Shown here in pieces: positions 23,105 to 33,910 of a DNA stretch of 64,000 nucleotides. Origin of the DNA: Crenobacter intestini (GTDB taxonomy: Bacteria; Pseudomonadota; Gammaproteobacteria; Burkholderiales; Chromobacteriaceae); NCBI RefSeq assembly GCF_004919095.1, contig NZ_STGJ01000002.1, forward strand, positions 62,001-126,000, read 5' to 3'. Made by a program: the position numbers and the translations under genes. Every line of letters starts with the position of its first letter. Positions within the stretch are counted from its first letter, which is position 1. The notes beneath the pieces are model-generated. The model worked only from the letters and a program-made list of their open reading frames with translations, was not told where the DNA came from and searched no databases.

Positions 23105-24852
23105 CCGGCCGCGCGTACTCGCTGCACGGCCGCAGCGTGCCCAAGCCGGCGATGCGCATCGCGTCGGGCCGGGTCACGTTGGTGTTGGGCGGCATCGGCC
23201 TCCTGTTTGTCGCGCTGGTGATCCGTGCGCTGTACCTGCAGGTCGCGCAGCAGGACTTCCTACAGAACCAGGGTGACGCGCGCTTTAGGCGCGTGCTGAC
23301 GCTGGAGGCGACCCGCGGCGTGATCGCCGACCGCAACGGCGAGCCGCTGGCGATCAGCACGCCGGTGCAGACGATCTGGGCGAGTCCGGCTGGCATGGGG
23401 CCGGTGAGCAACGAGCAGGTCGGCGCGCTCGCCCGCCTGCTCGAGCTCTCGCCCGAGGAAGTGCGCGCCAAGTTTGCCGACAAGAAGCGCGAGTTCGTTT
23501 ACCTGAAGCGGCAGATCAGCCCCGAACTCGCCGAGCAGGTGATGGCGCTGGGCATCCCGGGGGTGGCCAAGCAGCAGGAGTTTCGCCGCTATTACCCGGC
23601 CGGCGAGATGCTGTCGCAGGTGATCGGTTTTACCGGTGTCGACGGCAAGGGGCAGGAAGGGCTGGAGCTCGCGCGCGAGAAGATGCTCGCCGGGCAGAGC
23701 GGCAGCCGCGTCGTGCTCAAGGACCGGCGCGGCTACATCGTCGAGGACCTGGCGGCGATCGAGCGCCCGCGCGACGGGCAGACGCTGACGCTGTCGGTCG
23801 ACCGCCGATTGCAGTACCTGGCGTACCGCGAGGTGAAGGGCGCGGTCGAGGCGAACAAGGCGAAGGCGGGCGCGGCGGTGGTGCTGGACGGCAGGACCGG
23901 CGAGATCCTGGCGCTGGCCAACTATCCGTCGTTCAACCCGAACAACCGGATGCAGCTCGAGCCGGAGATGCGCCGCAACCGCGCGGTGATCGACATGTTC
24001 GAGCCGGGCTCGACCATGAAGCCGTTCCCGGTGGCGATGGCGCTGGAAAACGGCAAGGCGCGCCCGACCATGCTGATGGACACCAATACCTACCGGATCG
24101 GTCCGGCGACGGTGCGCGACACGCACCCCAAGCCCCTGATGACGGTGACCGAGGTGATCCAGAAGTCGAGCAACGTCGGCTCGTCCAGGCTGGCGCTGCA
24201 GTTCACGCCCGAGCAGATGTGGACGTTTTACGACGCGGCCGGTTTCGGCCGCAACCCGCACGCCGGCTTCCCGGGCGAGGTCGGCGGGCGGCTGCGTGAC
24301 TGGAAGGGCTGGCGGCCGATCGAGCAGGCGACCATGTCGTTTGGCTACGGGGTGTCGGTCAGCCTGCTGCAGCTGGCGCGCGCGTATACGGTGTTCACCG
24401 CCGACGGCAACCTGCTGCCGGTGTCGTTCACCCGCATCTCGGCGCCGCCGCCGGGGCGTCCGGTGATCCGCCCGGACACCGCGCGGCAGATGCGCGAGAT
24501 GATGACGACGGTGACCCAGGTCGGCGGGACCGGCACCCGCGCGCAGGTGCTCGGTTTCAACGTCGGCGGCAAGTCGGGCACCGCACGCAAGCTGGTCGGC
24601 GGCCGCTACGTCGCAGACAAGCATATCGGCATGTTCGTCGGCTTCGCGCCGGCGACCAGGCCAAGGTTGATCGTCGCCGTGATGGTCGACGAACCGAAGG
24701 GCGGCAGTTACTACGGCGGCACGGTCGCCGGCCCCGCTTTTTCCGCCATCATGGGCGGCAGTTTGCGGGTGTTGGGCGAGGAGCCGGACAACCCGGCCAA
24801 CAACACCCTGATTCCGGTCGACCGTTTGCCGGAAGTAAGAGAAGAGACATGA
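23101..24852 (+). CDS. ftsI: Penicillin-binding protein 3, septal peptidoglycan transpeptidase FtsI
   Basis: 583-residue class B PBP. One membrane helix (VTLVLGGIGLLFVALVIRALYL, about residues 22-43) precedes the pedestal domain (ATRGVIADRNGEPLAIS) and transpeptidase domain. Active-site motifs are STMK with Ser304, SSN at 356-358 and KSGT starting at Lys491. It crosslinks septal wall as partner of FtsW, encoded further down the cluster. The GTG at 23101 overlaps the ftsL stop by 4 nt; the ATG at 23152 is possible but would leave only five residues before the helix. Confidence 0.95.
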   Translation: MTGRAYSLHGRSVPKPAMRIASGRVTLVLGGIGLLFVALVIRALYLQVAQQDFLQNQGDARFRRVLTLEATRGVIADRNGEPLAISTPVQTIWASPAGMGPVSNEQVGALARLLELSPEEVRAKFADKKREFVYLKRQISPELAEQVMALGIPGVAKQQEFRRYYPAGEMLSQVIGFTGVDGKGQEGLELAREKMLAGQSGSRVVLKDRRGYIVEDLAAIERPRDGQTLTLSVDRRLQYLAYREVKGAVEANKAKAGAAVVLDGRTGEILALANYPSFNPNNRMQLEPEMRRNRAVIDMFEPGSTMKPFPVAMALENGKARPTMLMDTNTYRIGPATVRDTHPKPLMTVTEVIQKSSNVGSSRLALQFTPEQMWTFYDAAGFGRNPHAGFPGEVGGRLRDWKGWRPIEQATMSFGYGVSVSLLQLARAYTVFTADGNLLPVSFTRISAPPPGRPVIRPDTARQMREMMTTVTQVGGTGTRAQVLGFNVGGKSGTARKLVGGRYVADKHIGMFVGFAPATRPRLIVAVMVDEPKGGSYYGGTVAGPAFSAIMGGSLRVLGEEPDNPANNTLIPVDRLPEVREET

Positions 24853-26336
24853 AGAGCATGATGACGCCGCTGCCGGACTGGGATCCGGCAGTACTGACAG
24901 CGCAGGGGATAGCACTGACCCGGGTCGAGAGCGACAGCCGTCGCGTGGGCCCGGGCGACGTCTTTTTGGCGTGCCGCGGCGAGTACACCGACGGCCGCGA
25001 CTTTATCGGCGCCGCGCTCGAACGCGGCGCCGCGGCGGTGTTGTGGGACCCGGAAGGCGGCTTCGAATGGCGCGCCGAGTGGGCGGTGCCCAACGCCGCG
25101 GTGCCGGCGCTGCGCGAGCGCGCCGGCATGGTCGCCGCGCAGGCTCTGGGCTACCCCAGCCGCGCGCTGCACGTGATCGGCATCACCGGCACCAATGGCA
25201 AGACCTCGATCTCGCATTGGCTCGCGCAGGCGTACACCCTGCTGCTGCAGAAGGCCGCGCTGATCGGCACCGTCGGCAACGGTTTTTACGGCGAGCTGAC
25301 CGAGACCACGCACACCACGCCCGACCCGGTGACCGTCCAGCAGCGCCTGGCCGAGTACCAGCGCCAGGGCGCGTCGGTGGTCACCATGGAAGTGTCCAGC
25401 CACGGCCTCGACCAGTACCGCGTCAACGGCGTCGAATTCGACACCGCGGTGTTCACCAACCTGACGCGCGACCACCTCGACTACCACGGCTCGATGGAGG
25501 CCTACGGCGCGGCCAAGGCGCGCCTGTTCCACTGGGAAGGCCTCAAGCACGCGGTGATCAACGCCGACGACGCCTTCGGCCGCGAGCTCGCCGCCGGCAT
25601 CGATACGGCGCGCACCCGCGTCGTCAGCTATGGCCTGGGCGAGGGCGACGTGCGTCCCCTGAGCCTGACCGCCGATCTGGACGGTCTGCGCATGAGCGTG
25701 ACCACGCCGTGGGGCGAGGGCGAGATCCGCTCTTCGTTGCTCGGCCGCTTCAACGCGTCGAACATGCTCGCCTGCCTCGCCACGCTGTGCGCGGGCGGCG
25801 TGCCGCTCGCCGACGCCTGCGCGGTGCTCGGCCGCATCCAGAGCGCGCGCGGGCGCATGCAGCGCGTTGGCGGCAGCCACGAGCCGCTGGTCGTCGTCGA
25901 CTACGCGCACACGCCGGACGCGCTGGAGAAGGCCGCCAGCACGCTGTCCGAGATCCGTCCGGCCGGCTCGCGCCTCTACGTGGTGTTCGGCTGCGGCGGC
26001 GACCGCGACCGCGGCAAGCGCCCGATGATGGGCGAGATCGCCGAGCGTATCGCCGACATCGCCGTCGTCACCAGCGACAACCCGCGCACCGAGGACGCTG
26101 AGCGCATCATCGGCGACATCGTCGCGGGCATGCGCGCGCCCGGCCATGTCGAAGCCGACCGCGAGCAGGCGATCCACTGGGCGGTGGCCCAGGCGCGCGC
26201 CGGCGACATCGTGCTGGTAGCCGGCAAGGGCCACGAGGAATACCAGGACGTGATGGGCGTCAAGCACCCGTTCTCCGATATCCGCGTCGCCGAAGACGCG
26301 CTGACCGCATGGGGGCGCGCGCATGCTGACGCGTAA
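24849..26336 (+). CDS. murE: UDP-N-acetylmuramoyl-tripeptide synthetase MurE (meso-DAP type)
   Basis: 495-residue Mur ligase that adds the third amino acid to UDP-MurNAc-L-Ala-D-Glu. The ATP loop GITGTNGKTS begins near residue 111. The motif DNPRTED (from residue 410) is the DNPR signature of enzymes that use meso-diaminopimelate rather than lysine. Its ATG overlaps the ftsI stop (ATGA) and its 3' end overlaps murF by 14 nt, so translation of ftsI-murE-murF is likely coupled. Confidence 0.95.
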   Translation: MKSMMTPLPDWDPAVLTAQGIALTRVESDSRRVGPGDVFLACRGEYTDGRDFIGAALERGAAAVLWDPEGGFEWRAEWAVPNAAVPALRERAGMVAAQALGYPSRALHVIGITGTNGKTSISHWLAQAYTLLLQKAALIGTVGNGFYGELTETTHTTPDPVTVQQRLAEYQRQGASVVTMEVSSHGLDQYRVNGVEFDTAVFTNLTRDHLDYHGSMEAYGAAKARLFHWEGLKHAVINADDAFGRELAAGIDTARTRVVSYGLGEGDVRPLSLTADLDGLRMSVTTPWGEGEIRSSLLGRFNASNMLACLATLCAGGVPLADACAVLGRIQSARGRMQRVGGSHEPLVVVDYAHTPDALEKAASTLSEIRPAGSRLYVVFGCGGDRDRGKRPMMGEIAERIADIAVVTSDNPRTEDAERIIGDIVAGMRAPGHVEADREQAIHWAVAQARAGDIVLVAGKGHEEYQDVMGVKHPFSDIRVAEDALTAWGRAHADA

Positions 26337-27663
26337 GGACGCCGCGCTGCTCGCAGGCGGCACCCTCGCTGGCGCCGACGGACAGATCCTGCGGGTGGTC
26401 ACCGACAGCCGCACCGCCGGCGAGGGCGACTTGTTCGTCGCGCTCAAGGGCGAGCGCTTCGACGCGCACGACTTCGTCGCCGACGTCGTCGCGCGCGGCG
26501 CGTGCGCGCTGGTACGCGACGATTTCGTGCTCGACGGCGCGCCGCTGATCCGCGTGGCGGATACCCGCCTCGCGCTGGGCAGGCTCGCCGCCGGCTGGGC
26601 GGCGCGCCAGGGCGCACGCCGCGTCGGCATTACCGGCTCCAACGGCAAGACCACGGTCAAGGAAATGGTCGCCGCCGTGCTGCGGCATGTCGCGGGCAGC
26701 GACGCGGTGCTCGCCACCGCCGGCAACTTCAATAACGACATCGGCCTGCCGCTGACCCTGCTGTCCATCCGCCCGGCGCACCGCTTTGCCGTGCTCGAGA
26801 TGGGCATGAACCACGCCGGCGAGCTGACCTACCTTGCCTCGCTGGCCCGCCCGGAGGCTGCGCTCGTCAACAACGCGATGCGCGCGCATATCGGCCACTT
26901 CGGCTCGGTCGAGGCGATCGCGCACGCCAAGGCGGAAATCTTCAGCGGGCTCGCCGACACCGGCACCGCGATCGTCAACGCCGACGACGCGCACGCCGCG
27001 CTGTTCGCCTCCGCGGCCGGCGACCGCCCGCGCCTGGCCTTCGGCCTGGGCGAGGGTGCCGACGTGACCGCGCGTAGCGTGCTGCTCGCTGCCGACGCCT
27101 GCCGCTTCGTGCTGGTCACCCCGCAGGGCGAGGCTGAGGTCAAGCTTTCCGCCGCAGGCGAACACAATGTGCGCAACGCGCTGGCCGCGGCCGCACTGTG
27201 CGTGGCGCTGGGCCTCGAGCCCGGCCAGATCGCCGCGGGCCTCGCCACCTTCGGCGGCGTCAAGGGCCGGCTGCAGCTCACGCAGGCCGCGTGCGGCGCC
27301 CGCCTGATCGACGACACCTACAACGCGAACACCGACTCGATGAAGGCGGCGGTACGCGTGCTTGCCGCTTACCCGGCGCCGCGCTTCTTCGTGATGGGCG
27401 ACATCGGCGAGCTGGGCGAGGGCGCGCCGGCGCTGCACGCCGAGGTCGGCGCGGCGGCCCGCGAGGCCGGCATCGAGCACTTCTACACGCTGGGCGAACT
27501 CGCCCGCCACGCGGCGGCGGCGTTCGGCGAGGGTGCAGCTTCGTTCGACGACGTCGACGCGCTCACCACCGAACTTGAAAAGGCGCTGACAAAAGACGCC
27601 ACCGTCCTGGTCAAGGGTTCGCGGTTCATGCGCATGGAGCGCGTGGTCGCGGCGCTGGCCTGA
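26323..27663 (+). CDS. murF: UDP-N-acetylmuramoyl-tripeptide-D-alanyl-D-alanine ligase MurF
   Basis: 446-residue Mur ligase that attaches D-Ala-D-Ala to complete the UDP-MurNAc-pentapeptide. The ATP loop [14 protein letters not shown] lies near residues 102-115, with [12 protein letters not shown] and [13 protein letters not shown] as further family motifs. The ATG sits within the last codons of murE. It is followed by a 40-bp gap and mraY. Confidence 0.95.
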   Translation: MLTRKDAALLAGGTLAGADGQILRVVTDSRTAGEGDLFVALKGERFDAHDFVADVVARGACALVRDDFVLDGAPLIRVADTRLALGRLAAGWAARQGARRVGITGSNGKTTVKEMVAAVLRHVAGSDAVLATAGNFNNDIGLPLTLLSIRPAHRFAVLEMGMNHAGELTYLASLARPEAALVNNAMRAHIGHFGSVEAIAHAKAEIFSGLADTGTAIVNADDAHAALFASAAGDRPRLAFGLGEGADVTARSVLLAADACRFVLVTPQGEAEVKLSAAGEHNVRNALAAAALCVALGLEPGQIAAGLATFGGVKGRLQLTQAACGARLIDDTYNANTDSMKAAVRVLAAYPAPRFFVMGDIGELGEGAPALHAEVGAAAREAGIEHFYTLGELARHAAAAFGEGAASFDDVDALTTELEKALTKDATVLVKGSRFMRMERVVAALA

Positions 27664-27703
27664 GGCGGATACCCGACTCCATACCGAACAAAAAGGGGAT
27701 AAC

Positions 27704-28789
27704 GTGCTGTTATGGTTGGCTGACTGGCTGGGCGAATATGTCCGGGCCTTCAATGTATTCAACTACGTGACGCTGCGCGCGGTGATGGCGGCGCTGACTT
27801 CGCTCGCCATCGCGCTGTTCCTCGGCCCGTGGGTGATCCGCAAGCTGACCGCGCTGAAGGTCGGCCAGGCGGTGCGCACCGACGGCCCGCAGACCCACCT
27901 CATCAAGTCCGGCACGCCGACCATGGGCGGTACGCTGATCCTGCTCGCGATAGGCATCACCACCTTGCTGTGGGCCGACCTGTCCAACAAGTACGTGTGG
28001 CTGTTGCTGGCGGTGACCTTCGGCACCGGCGCGCTCGGCTTCTACGATGACTGGCGCAAGGTCGTCTACAAGGACCCGAAGGGCGTGTCGGCTCGCTTCA
28101 AGATGGTGTGGCAGTCGACCATCGCGATCGGCGCCGGGGTGTTCCTGATCACCACCGCGCAACTGCCGGCGACCACCACCTTCATCATCCCCTTCTTCAA
28201 GCATGTCGCGTACCCGCTGGGCGCGATCGGCTTTTGCGTGCTGACCTACTTCGTGATCGTCGGCACCAGCAACGCGGTCAACCTGACCGACGGCCTGGAC
28301 GGCCTGGCCGCGATGCCGGTGGTGCTGGTCGCGGGCGCGCTGGCGATCTTCGGCTATGTCGCTGGCCACGCGGTGTTCGCCAAGTACCTGGGCCTGCCCT
28401 TCGTGCCGGGGGCGCACGAGGTCGTCGTGTTCTGCGCGGCGCTGTGCGGCGCCTGCCTGGGCTTCTTGTGGTTCAACGCCTACCCGGCGCAGGTGTTCAT
28501 GGGCGACGTGGGCGCGCTGGCGCTGGGCGCCGCGCTCGGCACCGTTGCCGTGATCGTGCGCCAGGAAGTGGTGCTCTTCATCATGGGCGGCCTGTTTGTG
28601 ATGGAGGCGCTGTCGGTGATGATCCAGGTCGCGTCGTTCAAGCTGACCGGCAAGCGGGTGTTCCGCATGGCTCCCCTGCACCACCACTACGAACTGAAGG
28701 GCTGGAAGGAGACGCAGGTGGTCGTGCGCTTCTGGATCGTCACCATGATGCTGGTGCTCGCCGGCCTCTCCACGCTGAAGCTGAGGTAA
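27704..28789 (+). CDS. mraY: Phospho-N-acetylmuramoyl-pentapeptide transferase MraY
   Basis: 361-residue polytopic enzyme (about ten helices) that forms lipid I from UDP-MurNAc-pentapeptide and undecaprenyl phosphate. Key motifs are [15 protein letters not shown] (the aspartate pair), [10 protein letters not shown], and the His-rich loop [11 protein letters not shown] near the C-terminus. It starts with GTG at 27704, preceded by AAGGGG. The 40-bp space before it has no terminator. murD follows after 4 bp. Confidence 0.95.
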   Translation: MLLWLADWLGEYVRAFNVFNYVTLRAVMAALTSLAIALFLGPWVIRKLTALKVGQAVRTDGPQTHLIKSGTPTMGGTLILLAIGITTLLWADLSNKYVWLLLAVTFGTGALGFYDDWRKVVYKDPKGVSARFKMVWQSTIAIGAGVFLITTAQLPATTTFIIPFFKHVAYPLGAIGFCVLTYFVIVGTSNAVNLTDGLDGLAAMPVVLVAGALAIFGYVAGHAVFAKYLGLPFVPGAHEVVVFCAALCGACLGFLWFNAYPAQVFMGDVGALALGAALGTVAVIVRQEVVLFIMGGLFVMEALSVMIQVASFKLTGKRVFRMAPLHHHYELKGWKETQVVVRFWIVTMMLVLAGLSTLKLR

Positions 28790-28793
28790 GCCC

Positions 28794-30152
28794 ATGTTGC
28801 GCGATCGTCACGTCGTCGTCGTCGGACTGGGGGATTCCGGCCTGTCCGCCGCGCGCCATTGCGCGCGCATGGGCGCGCGGGTGACCGTCGCCGACAGCCG
28901 CGAGGCGCCGCCGCAGCGTGCCGCGCTTAAGGCCACGCTGCCCGGCGTCGGCCTGCGCCTGGGCGCCTTCTCGGCGGCGACCTTCGCTGACGCCGACATG
29001 GTGGTGATGAGCCCCGGCGTCTCCAGCCGCCATCCAGCGATCGCCGCCTACCAGGCGGCCGGCGGCGAGGTGGTGGGCGATGTCGAACTGTGGGCGCGCG
29101 CGGTCAAGGATAGCGGCGCGAAGGTGGTCGCGATCACCGGCTCCAACGGCAAGACCACGGTCACCAGCCTGGTCGGCCACCTCTGTGCAGCTGCCGGCCT
29201 CGACACCGTCGTCGCCGGCAATATCGGCCTGCCGGTGCTCGACGCGCTGGCCGAGCGGCAGGGCCGTGCGCCGGACGTCTGGGTGCTCGAACTCTCCAGC
29301 TTCCAGCTGGAGACGACGCAGAGCCTCGCGGCCGACGCGGCGACCGTGCTCAATATTTCCGAGGACCACCTCGACCGTTACCACGACCTGCTCGACTACG
29401 CGCACAGCAAGACCGCGGTGTTCGCAGGGCAAGGCGTGCAGGTGCTCAACCGCGACGACGTGTTCTGCCGCGCGATGCGCCGCGAGGGGCGTGCCGTCGC
29501 CTGGTTCTCGCTTAAGGATGCGCTCGCCGACTACTCGCTTTGCCTGCATGAAGGACGCCACTGGCTGTGCGCGGGCGGCAAGCCGCTGCTCGACTTTGCC
29601 GACATGCAGCTCACCGGCCTGCACAACGCAGCCAACGCACTGGCTGCGCTGGCGCTGTGCGAAGCGGCGGGCATCGCGCGCGGCGCGCTGCTCGCCGGCC
29701 TCGCCACCTTCCGCGGCCTCGCACACCGCGTCGAGAAGATCGCCGAGGTGGCCGGGGTCACCTACATCGACGACTCCAAAGGCACCAACGTCGGCGCGAC
29801 CGAGGCCGCGCTGCACGGCATGACGCAGCCGGTGGTGCTGATCGCCGGCGGCGACGGCAAGGGGCAGGACTTCGCGCCGCTCTCGGCCGCCGTTGCGCGC
29901 ATCTGCCGTGCGGTGGTGCTGATCGGCCGCGACGCGCCGACGATCCGTGCGGCGCTCGCCGGCGCCGGCGTCGAGCTGGTCGACGCGCCGACGCTGGAAG
30001 ACGCGACACGCGAAGCGGCAGCACGCGCGGTGGCGGGGGACATCGTGCTGTTGTCGCCCGCCTGCGCGAGCCTCGACATGTTCCGCAACTACGCGCACCG
30101 TGCCGAAGTGTTCATCGGCGCGGTCAAGGTGCTGCAGGAGACGCGGGGATGA
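28794..30152 (+). CDS. murD: UDP-N-acetylmuramoyl-L-alanine-D-glutamate ligase MurD
   Basis: 452-residue Mur ligase that adds D-glutamate. It begins with a Rossmann-like [15 protein letters not shown], then the ATP loop [13 protein letters not shown] near residue 114, [11 protein letters not shown], and [13 protein letters not shown] typical of MurD. It overlaps ftsW by 4 nt at its stop. Confidence 0.95.
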   Translation: MLRDRHVVVVGLGDSGLSAARHCARMGARVTVADSREAPPQRAALKATLPGVGLRLGAFSAATFADADMVVMSPGVSSRHPAIAAYQAAGGEVVGDVELWARAVKDSGAKVVAITGSNGKTTVTSLVGHLCAAAGLDTVVAGNIGLPVLDALAERQGRAPDVWVLELSSFQLETTQSLAADAATVLNISEDHLDRYHDLLDYAHSKTAVFAGQGVQVLNRDDVFCRAMRREGRAVAWFSLKDALADYSLCLHEGRHWLCAGGKPLLDFADMQLTGLHNAANALAALALCEAAGIARGALLAGLATFRGLAHRVEKIAEVAGVTYIDDSKGTNVGATEAALHGMTQPVVLIAGGDGKGQDFAPLSAAVARICRAVVLIGRDAPTIRAALAGAGVELVDAPTLEDATREAAARAVAGDIVLLSPACASLDMFRNYAHRAEVFIGAVKVLQETRG

Positions 30153-31306
30153 TGGCTGCCAGCGCGCGCGACTACGCGCCGATCACCGTGCTCGACGAGG
30201 CCCTGCTGTGGGCGGTCGCACTGTTGCTGTCGGTCAGCGTGGTGATGGTCTATTCAGCGTCGATCACGTACGCCGAGGCCGACGCCGCGACGCAGAGCAA
30301 GACTTTCTACCTGCTGCGCCACCTGGTGTTCATCGTCGTCGCGCTGGCAGCGGGCTTCATCACCTTCCAGATCCCGCTGGCGTTCTGGCAGAAGAACGCC
30401 AGCAAGTTCTTCATGCTGGCGCTGATCTTGCTCGTCCTGGTGCTGATCCCGGGCATCGGCCGCGTGGTCAACGGTTCGCGGCGCTGGATCAATCTGGTGG
30501 TGATCAACTTCCAGCCGTCCGAACTGATGAAGCTCGCGGCGGTGATCTACGTGTCCGACTACACGGTGCGCAAGGTGCTCAAGCTGCACAGCATCAGCGA
30601 GGGCTTCCTGCCGATGCTGGCGGTGATGCTGACGGTGTCCGGCCTGCTGCTGCTCGAACCGGACTTCGGCGCGCTGATGGTGGTGATGTCGATCTCGATG
30701 GCGATCCTGTTCCTCGCCGGCATCCCGATGCGCATCTTCGGCGGCATGGCAGCGATGGCGGTGGCGGCGGTGGTGTCGATGATCGTGCTCTCGCCGTACC
30801 GCCTGAAAAGGGTGCTCGGCTTTCTCGACCCGTGGGACGACCCGTACGGCAAGGGCTACCAGCTAAGCCACAGCCTGATCGCGTTCGGCCGCGGCGAATG
30901 GTTCGGCGTCGGCCTGGGCGCCAGCGTCGAGAAACTGTTCTACCTGCCGGAGGCGCACACCGACTTCATCATGGCGGTGATCGCCGAGGAGTTCGGCTTT
31001 GTCGGCATCTGCGTGCTGATCGGCCTGTACGGCTGGATCGTGCGCCGTGCCTTCCATATCGGCATGGAAGCGAAGAAGCTGGAGCGCTACTACGCGTCGC
31101 TGGTCGCGCAGGGCATCGGCGTATGGCTGGGCATCCAGACCTTCTTCAATATCGGCGTGAACATGGGTTTGCTGCCGACCAAGGGGCTGACGCTGCCGCT
31201 GATGTCGTTCGGCGGCTCGGCGATGGTGATGAATATGGTCGCGCTCGCGGTGCTGTTGCGGGTCGACTACGAGAACCGGCGCGTGATGCGCGGCTACAAG
31301 GTGTAG
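30149..31306 (+). CDS. ftsW: Septal peptidoglycan polymerase FtsW (SEDS)
   Basis: 385-residue SEDS glycosyltransferase with about ten helices, division-specific partner of FtsI. Typical SEDS motifs are [29 protein letters not shown], and the C-terminal [16 protein letters not shown]. The first ATG (30149) overlaps the murD stop; a second ATG follows directly. It is paralogous to RodA at 12126-13223 but clearly the FtsW type ([22 protein letters not shown] in pieces). Confidence 0.95.
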   Translation: MMAASARDYAPITVLDEALLWAVALLLSVSVVMVYSASITYAEADAATQSKTFYLLRHLVFIVVALAAGFITFQIPLAFWQKNASKFFMLALILLVLVLIPGIGRVVNGSRRWINLVVINFQPSELMKLAAVIYVSDYTVRKVLKLHSISEGFLPMLAVMLTVSGLLLLEPDFGALMVVMSISMAILFLAGIPMRIFGGMAAMAVAAVVSMIVLSPYRLKRVLGFLDPWDDPYGKGYQLSHSLIAFGRGEWFGVGLGASVEKLFYLPEAHTDFIMAVIAEEFGFVGICVLIGLYGWIVRRAFHIGMEAKKLERYYASLVAQGIGVWLGIQTFFNIGVNMGLLPTKGLTLPLMSFGGSAMVMNMVALAVLLRVDYENRRVMRGYKV

Positions 31307-31348
31307 CCGGGCGCCGCATGATGTAACGAGACAGGAACGGGTAACAGG

Positions 31349-32419
31349 ATGGCAGCAAGGACAGTCATGGTGATGGCCGGCGGCACCGGGGGGCATATCT
31401 TCCCGGCGCTGGCCGTCGCGCGTGACCTCGAGGCGCGCGGCTGGAAGGTGGTCTGGCTGGGCGCCGAAGGCGGCATGGAGACGCGGCTGGTGCCGCAGCA
31501 CGGTTTCCAGATTGAGACGATCCCGATGCGCGGCATGCGCGGCAACGGGCTGCGCCGCTGGCTGAGCCTGCCCTTCATGCTGGCCTCCGCCTTCGCCGGC
31601 GCCGCCCGCGTAGTGTTCCGCCACCGCCCGGACGTCGCGGTCGGCTTCGGCGGCTACACCGGCTTCCCCGGCGGGGTGATGGCGCGGCTGTGCCTGAAGC
31701 CTTTGGTGATCCACGAACAGAACTCGGTCGCCGGGCTGACCAACCGCCTGCTCTCGCGCGTCGCCTCGCGCACGCTGTTCGCCTTCCCCGGCGCGTTCGC
31801 GGGGAAAGAGGGCCTGGTCGGCAACCCGGTGCGCGCCGAGATCGCCGCTGTGGCGCCGCCGGCGGCGCGTTTCGCCGGCCGCAGCGGCCCCTTGCGTGTG
31901 CTGGTGGTCGGCGGCTCGCTCGGCGCCAAGGTGTTCAACGACACCGTGCCGGCGGCGCTCGCGCGGCTGCCACAAGACGCGCGGCCGCGGGTAGTCCACC
32001 AGGCCGGCGTGAAACAGATCGACGCCTTGCGCGACAATTACGCGCGGGAAGGGGTGACGGCCGATTGCCGCGCGTTCATCGACGACATGGCCGCCGAATA
32101 CGCGGCAGCCGATATCGTGCTGTGCCGTGCGGGCGCGCTGACTGTCGCCGAACTGGCGGCGGCCGGCGCGGCGAGCGTGCTGGTGCCGTACCCGCACGCG
32201 GTCGACGACCACCAGACGGGCAACGCGCGCTTCTTGGCGGATGCAGGCGCAGCGCGCCTGCTGCCGCAGGGCGAGCTGGACGCCGAGGCGCTGGCCGCGC
32301 TTTTCGCGTCGCTGACGCGCGAGGACTGCCTCCAGATGGCCGAACGTGCGCGCGCCCTGGCGATCGCCGACGCCGCGCACCGGGTGGCCGACGTCTGCGC
32401 GGAACTCGCCCGCGACTGA
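31349..32419 (+). CDS. murG: UDP-GlcNAc:undecaprenyl-PP-MurNAc-pentapeptide GlcNAc transferase MurG
   Basis: 356-residue GT-B glycosyltransferase converting lipid I to lipid II at the inner membrane face. The N-terminal glycine loop [16 protein letters not shown] is diagnostic, and [27 protein letters not shown] and the C-terminal donor-site [15 protein letters not shown] with [14 protein letters not shown] follow. It lies 42 bp after ftsW and 19 bp before murC. Confidence 0.95.
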   Translation: MAARTVMVMAGGTGGHIFPALAVARDLEARGWKVVWLGAEGGMETRLVPQHGFQIETIPMRGMRGNGLRRWLSLPFMLASAFAGAARVVFRHRPDVAVGFGGYTGFPGGVMARLCLKPLVIHEQNSVAGLTNRLLSRVASRTLFAFPGAFAGKEGLVGNPVRAEIAAVAPPAARFAGRSGPLRVLVVGGSLGAKVFNDTVPAALARLPQDARPRVVHQAGVKQIDALRDNYAREGVTADCRAFIDDMAAEYAAADIVLCRAGALTVAELAAAGAASVLVPYPHAVDDHQTGNARFLADAGAARLLPQGELDAEALAALFASLTREDCLQMAERARALAIADAAHRVADVCAELARD

Positions 32420-32438
32420 ACACATTAGAAAGAGCTTC

Positions 32439-33833
32439 ATGAAGAACAGGGTCAAACACATCCATTTCGTCGGCATCGGTGGTGTCGGCATGTGCGGCAT
32501 CGCCGAGGTGCTGCTCAACCTCGGCTACCAAGTGTCGGGTTCCGACATGGCCGACAACGCGGCGACTAAGCGGCTGACCGCGCAGGGCGCGCGCATCTTC
32601 TTCGGCCACGACGCAACCTATATGGAAGGCGCCGACGTGGTGGTGACCTCGACCGCGGTCAAGGCGGACAACCCGGAAGTCGCCGCCGCGCGTGCGCGCC
32701 ACATCCCGGTGATCCCGCGTGCGCTGATGCTCGCCGAGCTGATGCGCTTCAAGCAGGGCATCGCGATCGCCGGCACCCACGGCAAGACCACCACCACCAG
32801 CCTGACCGCGTCCATCCTCGGCGCGGCCGGCCTCGACCCGACCTTCGTGATCGGCGGCAAGCTGACCGCGGCCGGCACCAACGCGCGCCTGGGGAGCGGC
32901 GAGTACCTGGTCGCCGAGGCCGACGAGTCGGACGCGTCCTTCCTGTACCTGACGCCGGTGATGGCGGTGGTGACCAATATCGACGCCGACCACATGGACA
33001 CCTACGACCACAGCTTCGACAAGCTCAAGCAGGCTTTCGTCGACTTCCTGGCGCGCCTGCCGTTCTACGGCCGCGCGGTGCTGTGCGTCGACGACGCGCA
33101 TGTGCGCGAGATCCTGCCGCGGGTGACGCGGCCGGTGACCACCTATGGCATCGACCGCGAGGACGCCGACGTGCGCGCGCTGAACGTGCGCGCCGACGGC
33201 ACCCGCATGTGCTTCGACGTGTCGGTGAAGGGCGGCGCGGCTTTCCCCGTGGTTCTGAATACGCCGGGGCGGCACAACGTGCTGAACGCGCTCTCCGCGA
33301 TCACCATCGGCCTCGAGTGCGGCGCTTCGGTCGAGGCGATCCAGCAGGGCCTGTCCGAATTTGCCGGCGTCGGCCGCCGCTTCCAGCGCTACGGCGAGCT
33401 GCCGGCCGCGGGCGGCGGGCAGTACACGGTGATCGACGACTACGGCCACCACCCGGTCGAGATGGCGGCGACGCTGTCAGCGATCCGCGCGGCCTTCCCC
33501 GGCCGGCGCCTGGTGCTGGCGTTCCAGCCGCACCGCTACTCGCGCACCCGCGACCTGTTCGAGGACTTCGCGCATGTGCTCACCGGTGTCGACGCCTTGC
33601 TGCTCGCCGAAGTCTACGCGGCGGGCGAGGCACCGATCGTCGCCGCCGACGGCCGCGCGCTGGCACGCGCGGTGCGGGTGTCCGGCAAGGTCGAGCCGCT
33701 GTTCGTCGCCGACATCGCCGACATGCCGCAGACCATCGCCGACTTCGCGCGCGACGGCGACGTGGTCGTCACCATGGGTGCGGGGTCGATCGGCCAGGTG
33801 CCGGGCAAGCTGGTGGCCCGCGCCGCACAGTAA
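32439..33833 (+). CDS. murC: UDP-N-acetylmuramate-L-alanine ligase MurC
   Basis: 464-residue Mur ligase adding the first amino acid of the stem peptide. It starts [18 protein letters not shown] and carries the ATP loop [13 protein letters not shown] near residue 111, plus [12 protein letters not shown] and [12 protein letters not shown]. The ATG at 32439 follows AAAGAG. murB is not next to it, unlike the arrangement in many Gram-negatives. Confidence 0.95.
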   Translation: MKNRVKHIHFVGIGGVGMCGIAEVLLNLGYQVSGSDMADNAATKRLTAQGARIFFGHDATYMEGADVVVTSTAVKADNPEVAAARARHIPVIPRALMLAELMRFKQGIAIAGTHGKTTTTSLTASILGAAGLDPTFVIGGKLTAAGTNARLGSGEYLVAEADESDASFLYLTPVMAVVTNIDADHMDTYDHSFDKLKQAFVDFLARLPFYGRAVLCVDDAHVREILPRVTRPVTTYGIDREDADVRALNVRADGTRMCFDVSVKGGAAFPVVLNTPGRHNVLNALSAITIGLECGASVEAIQQGLSEFAGVGRRFQRYGELPAAGGGQYTVIDDYGHHPVEMAATLSAIRAAFPGRRLVLAFQPHRYSRTRDLFEDFAHVLTGVDALLLAEVYAAGEAPIVAADGRALARAVRVSGKVEPLFVADIADMPQTIADFARDGDVVVTMGAGSIGQVPGKLVARAAQ

Positions 33834-33843
33834 TGAGGCTTAC

Positions 33844-33904
33844 GCAGGCGAGCCTGGCCCCTGAGGGGGCCGCCTGCACAGGACATCCCGCCCACCCGGG
33901 CGGG
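33844..33904 (+). promoter_or_regulatory. Two hairpins in the murC-ddl gap, the second covering the ddl ribosome site
   Basis: The first hairpin is nested (GCAGGC/GCCTGC outside GGCCCC/GGGGCC, 33844-33877). The second pairs CCCGCCC (33887-33893) with GGGCGGG (33898-33904), whose last bases are part of GGGAG (33902-33906), the only good Shine-Dalgarno for ddl. A translational control or mRNA stability role is possible. There is no U-tract. Confidence 0.5.
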
Positions 33905-33910
33905 AGATGG

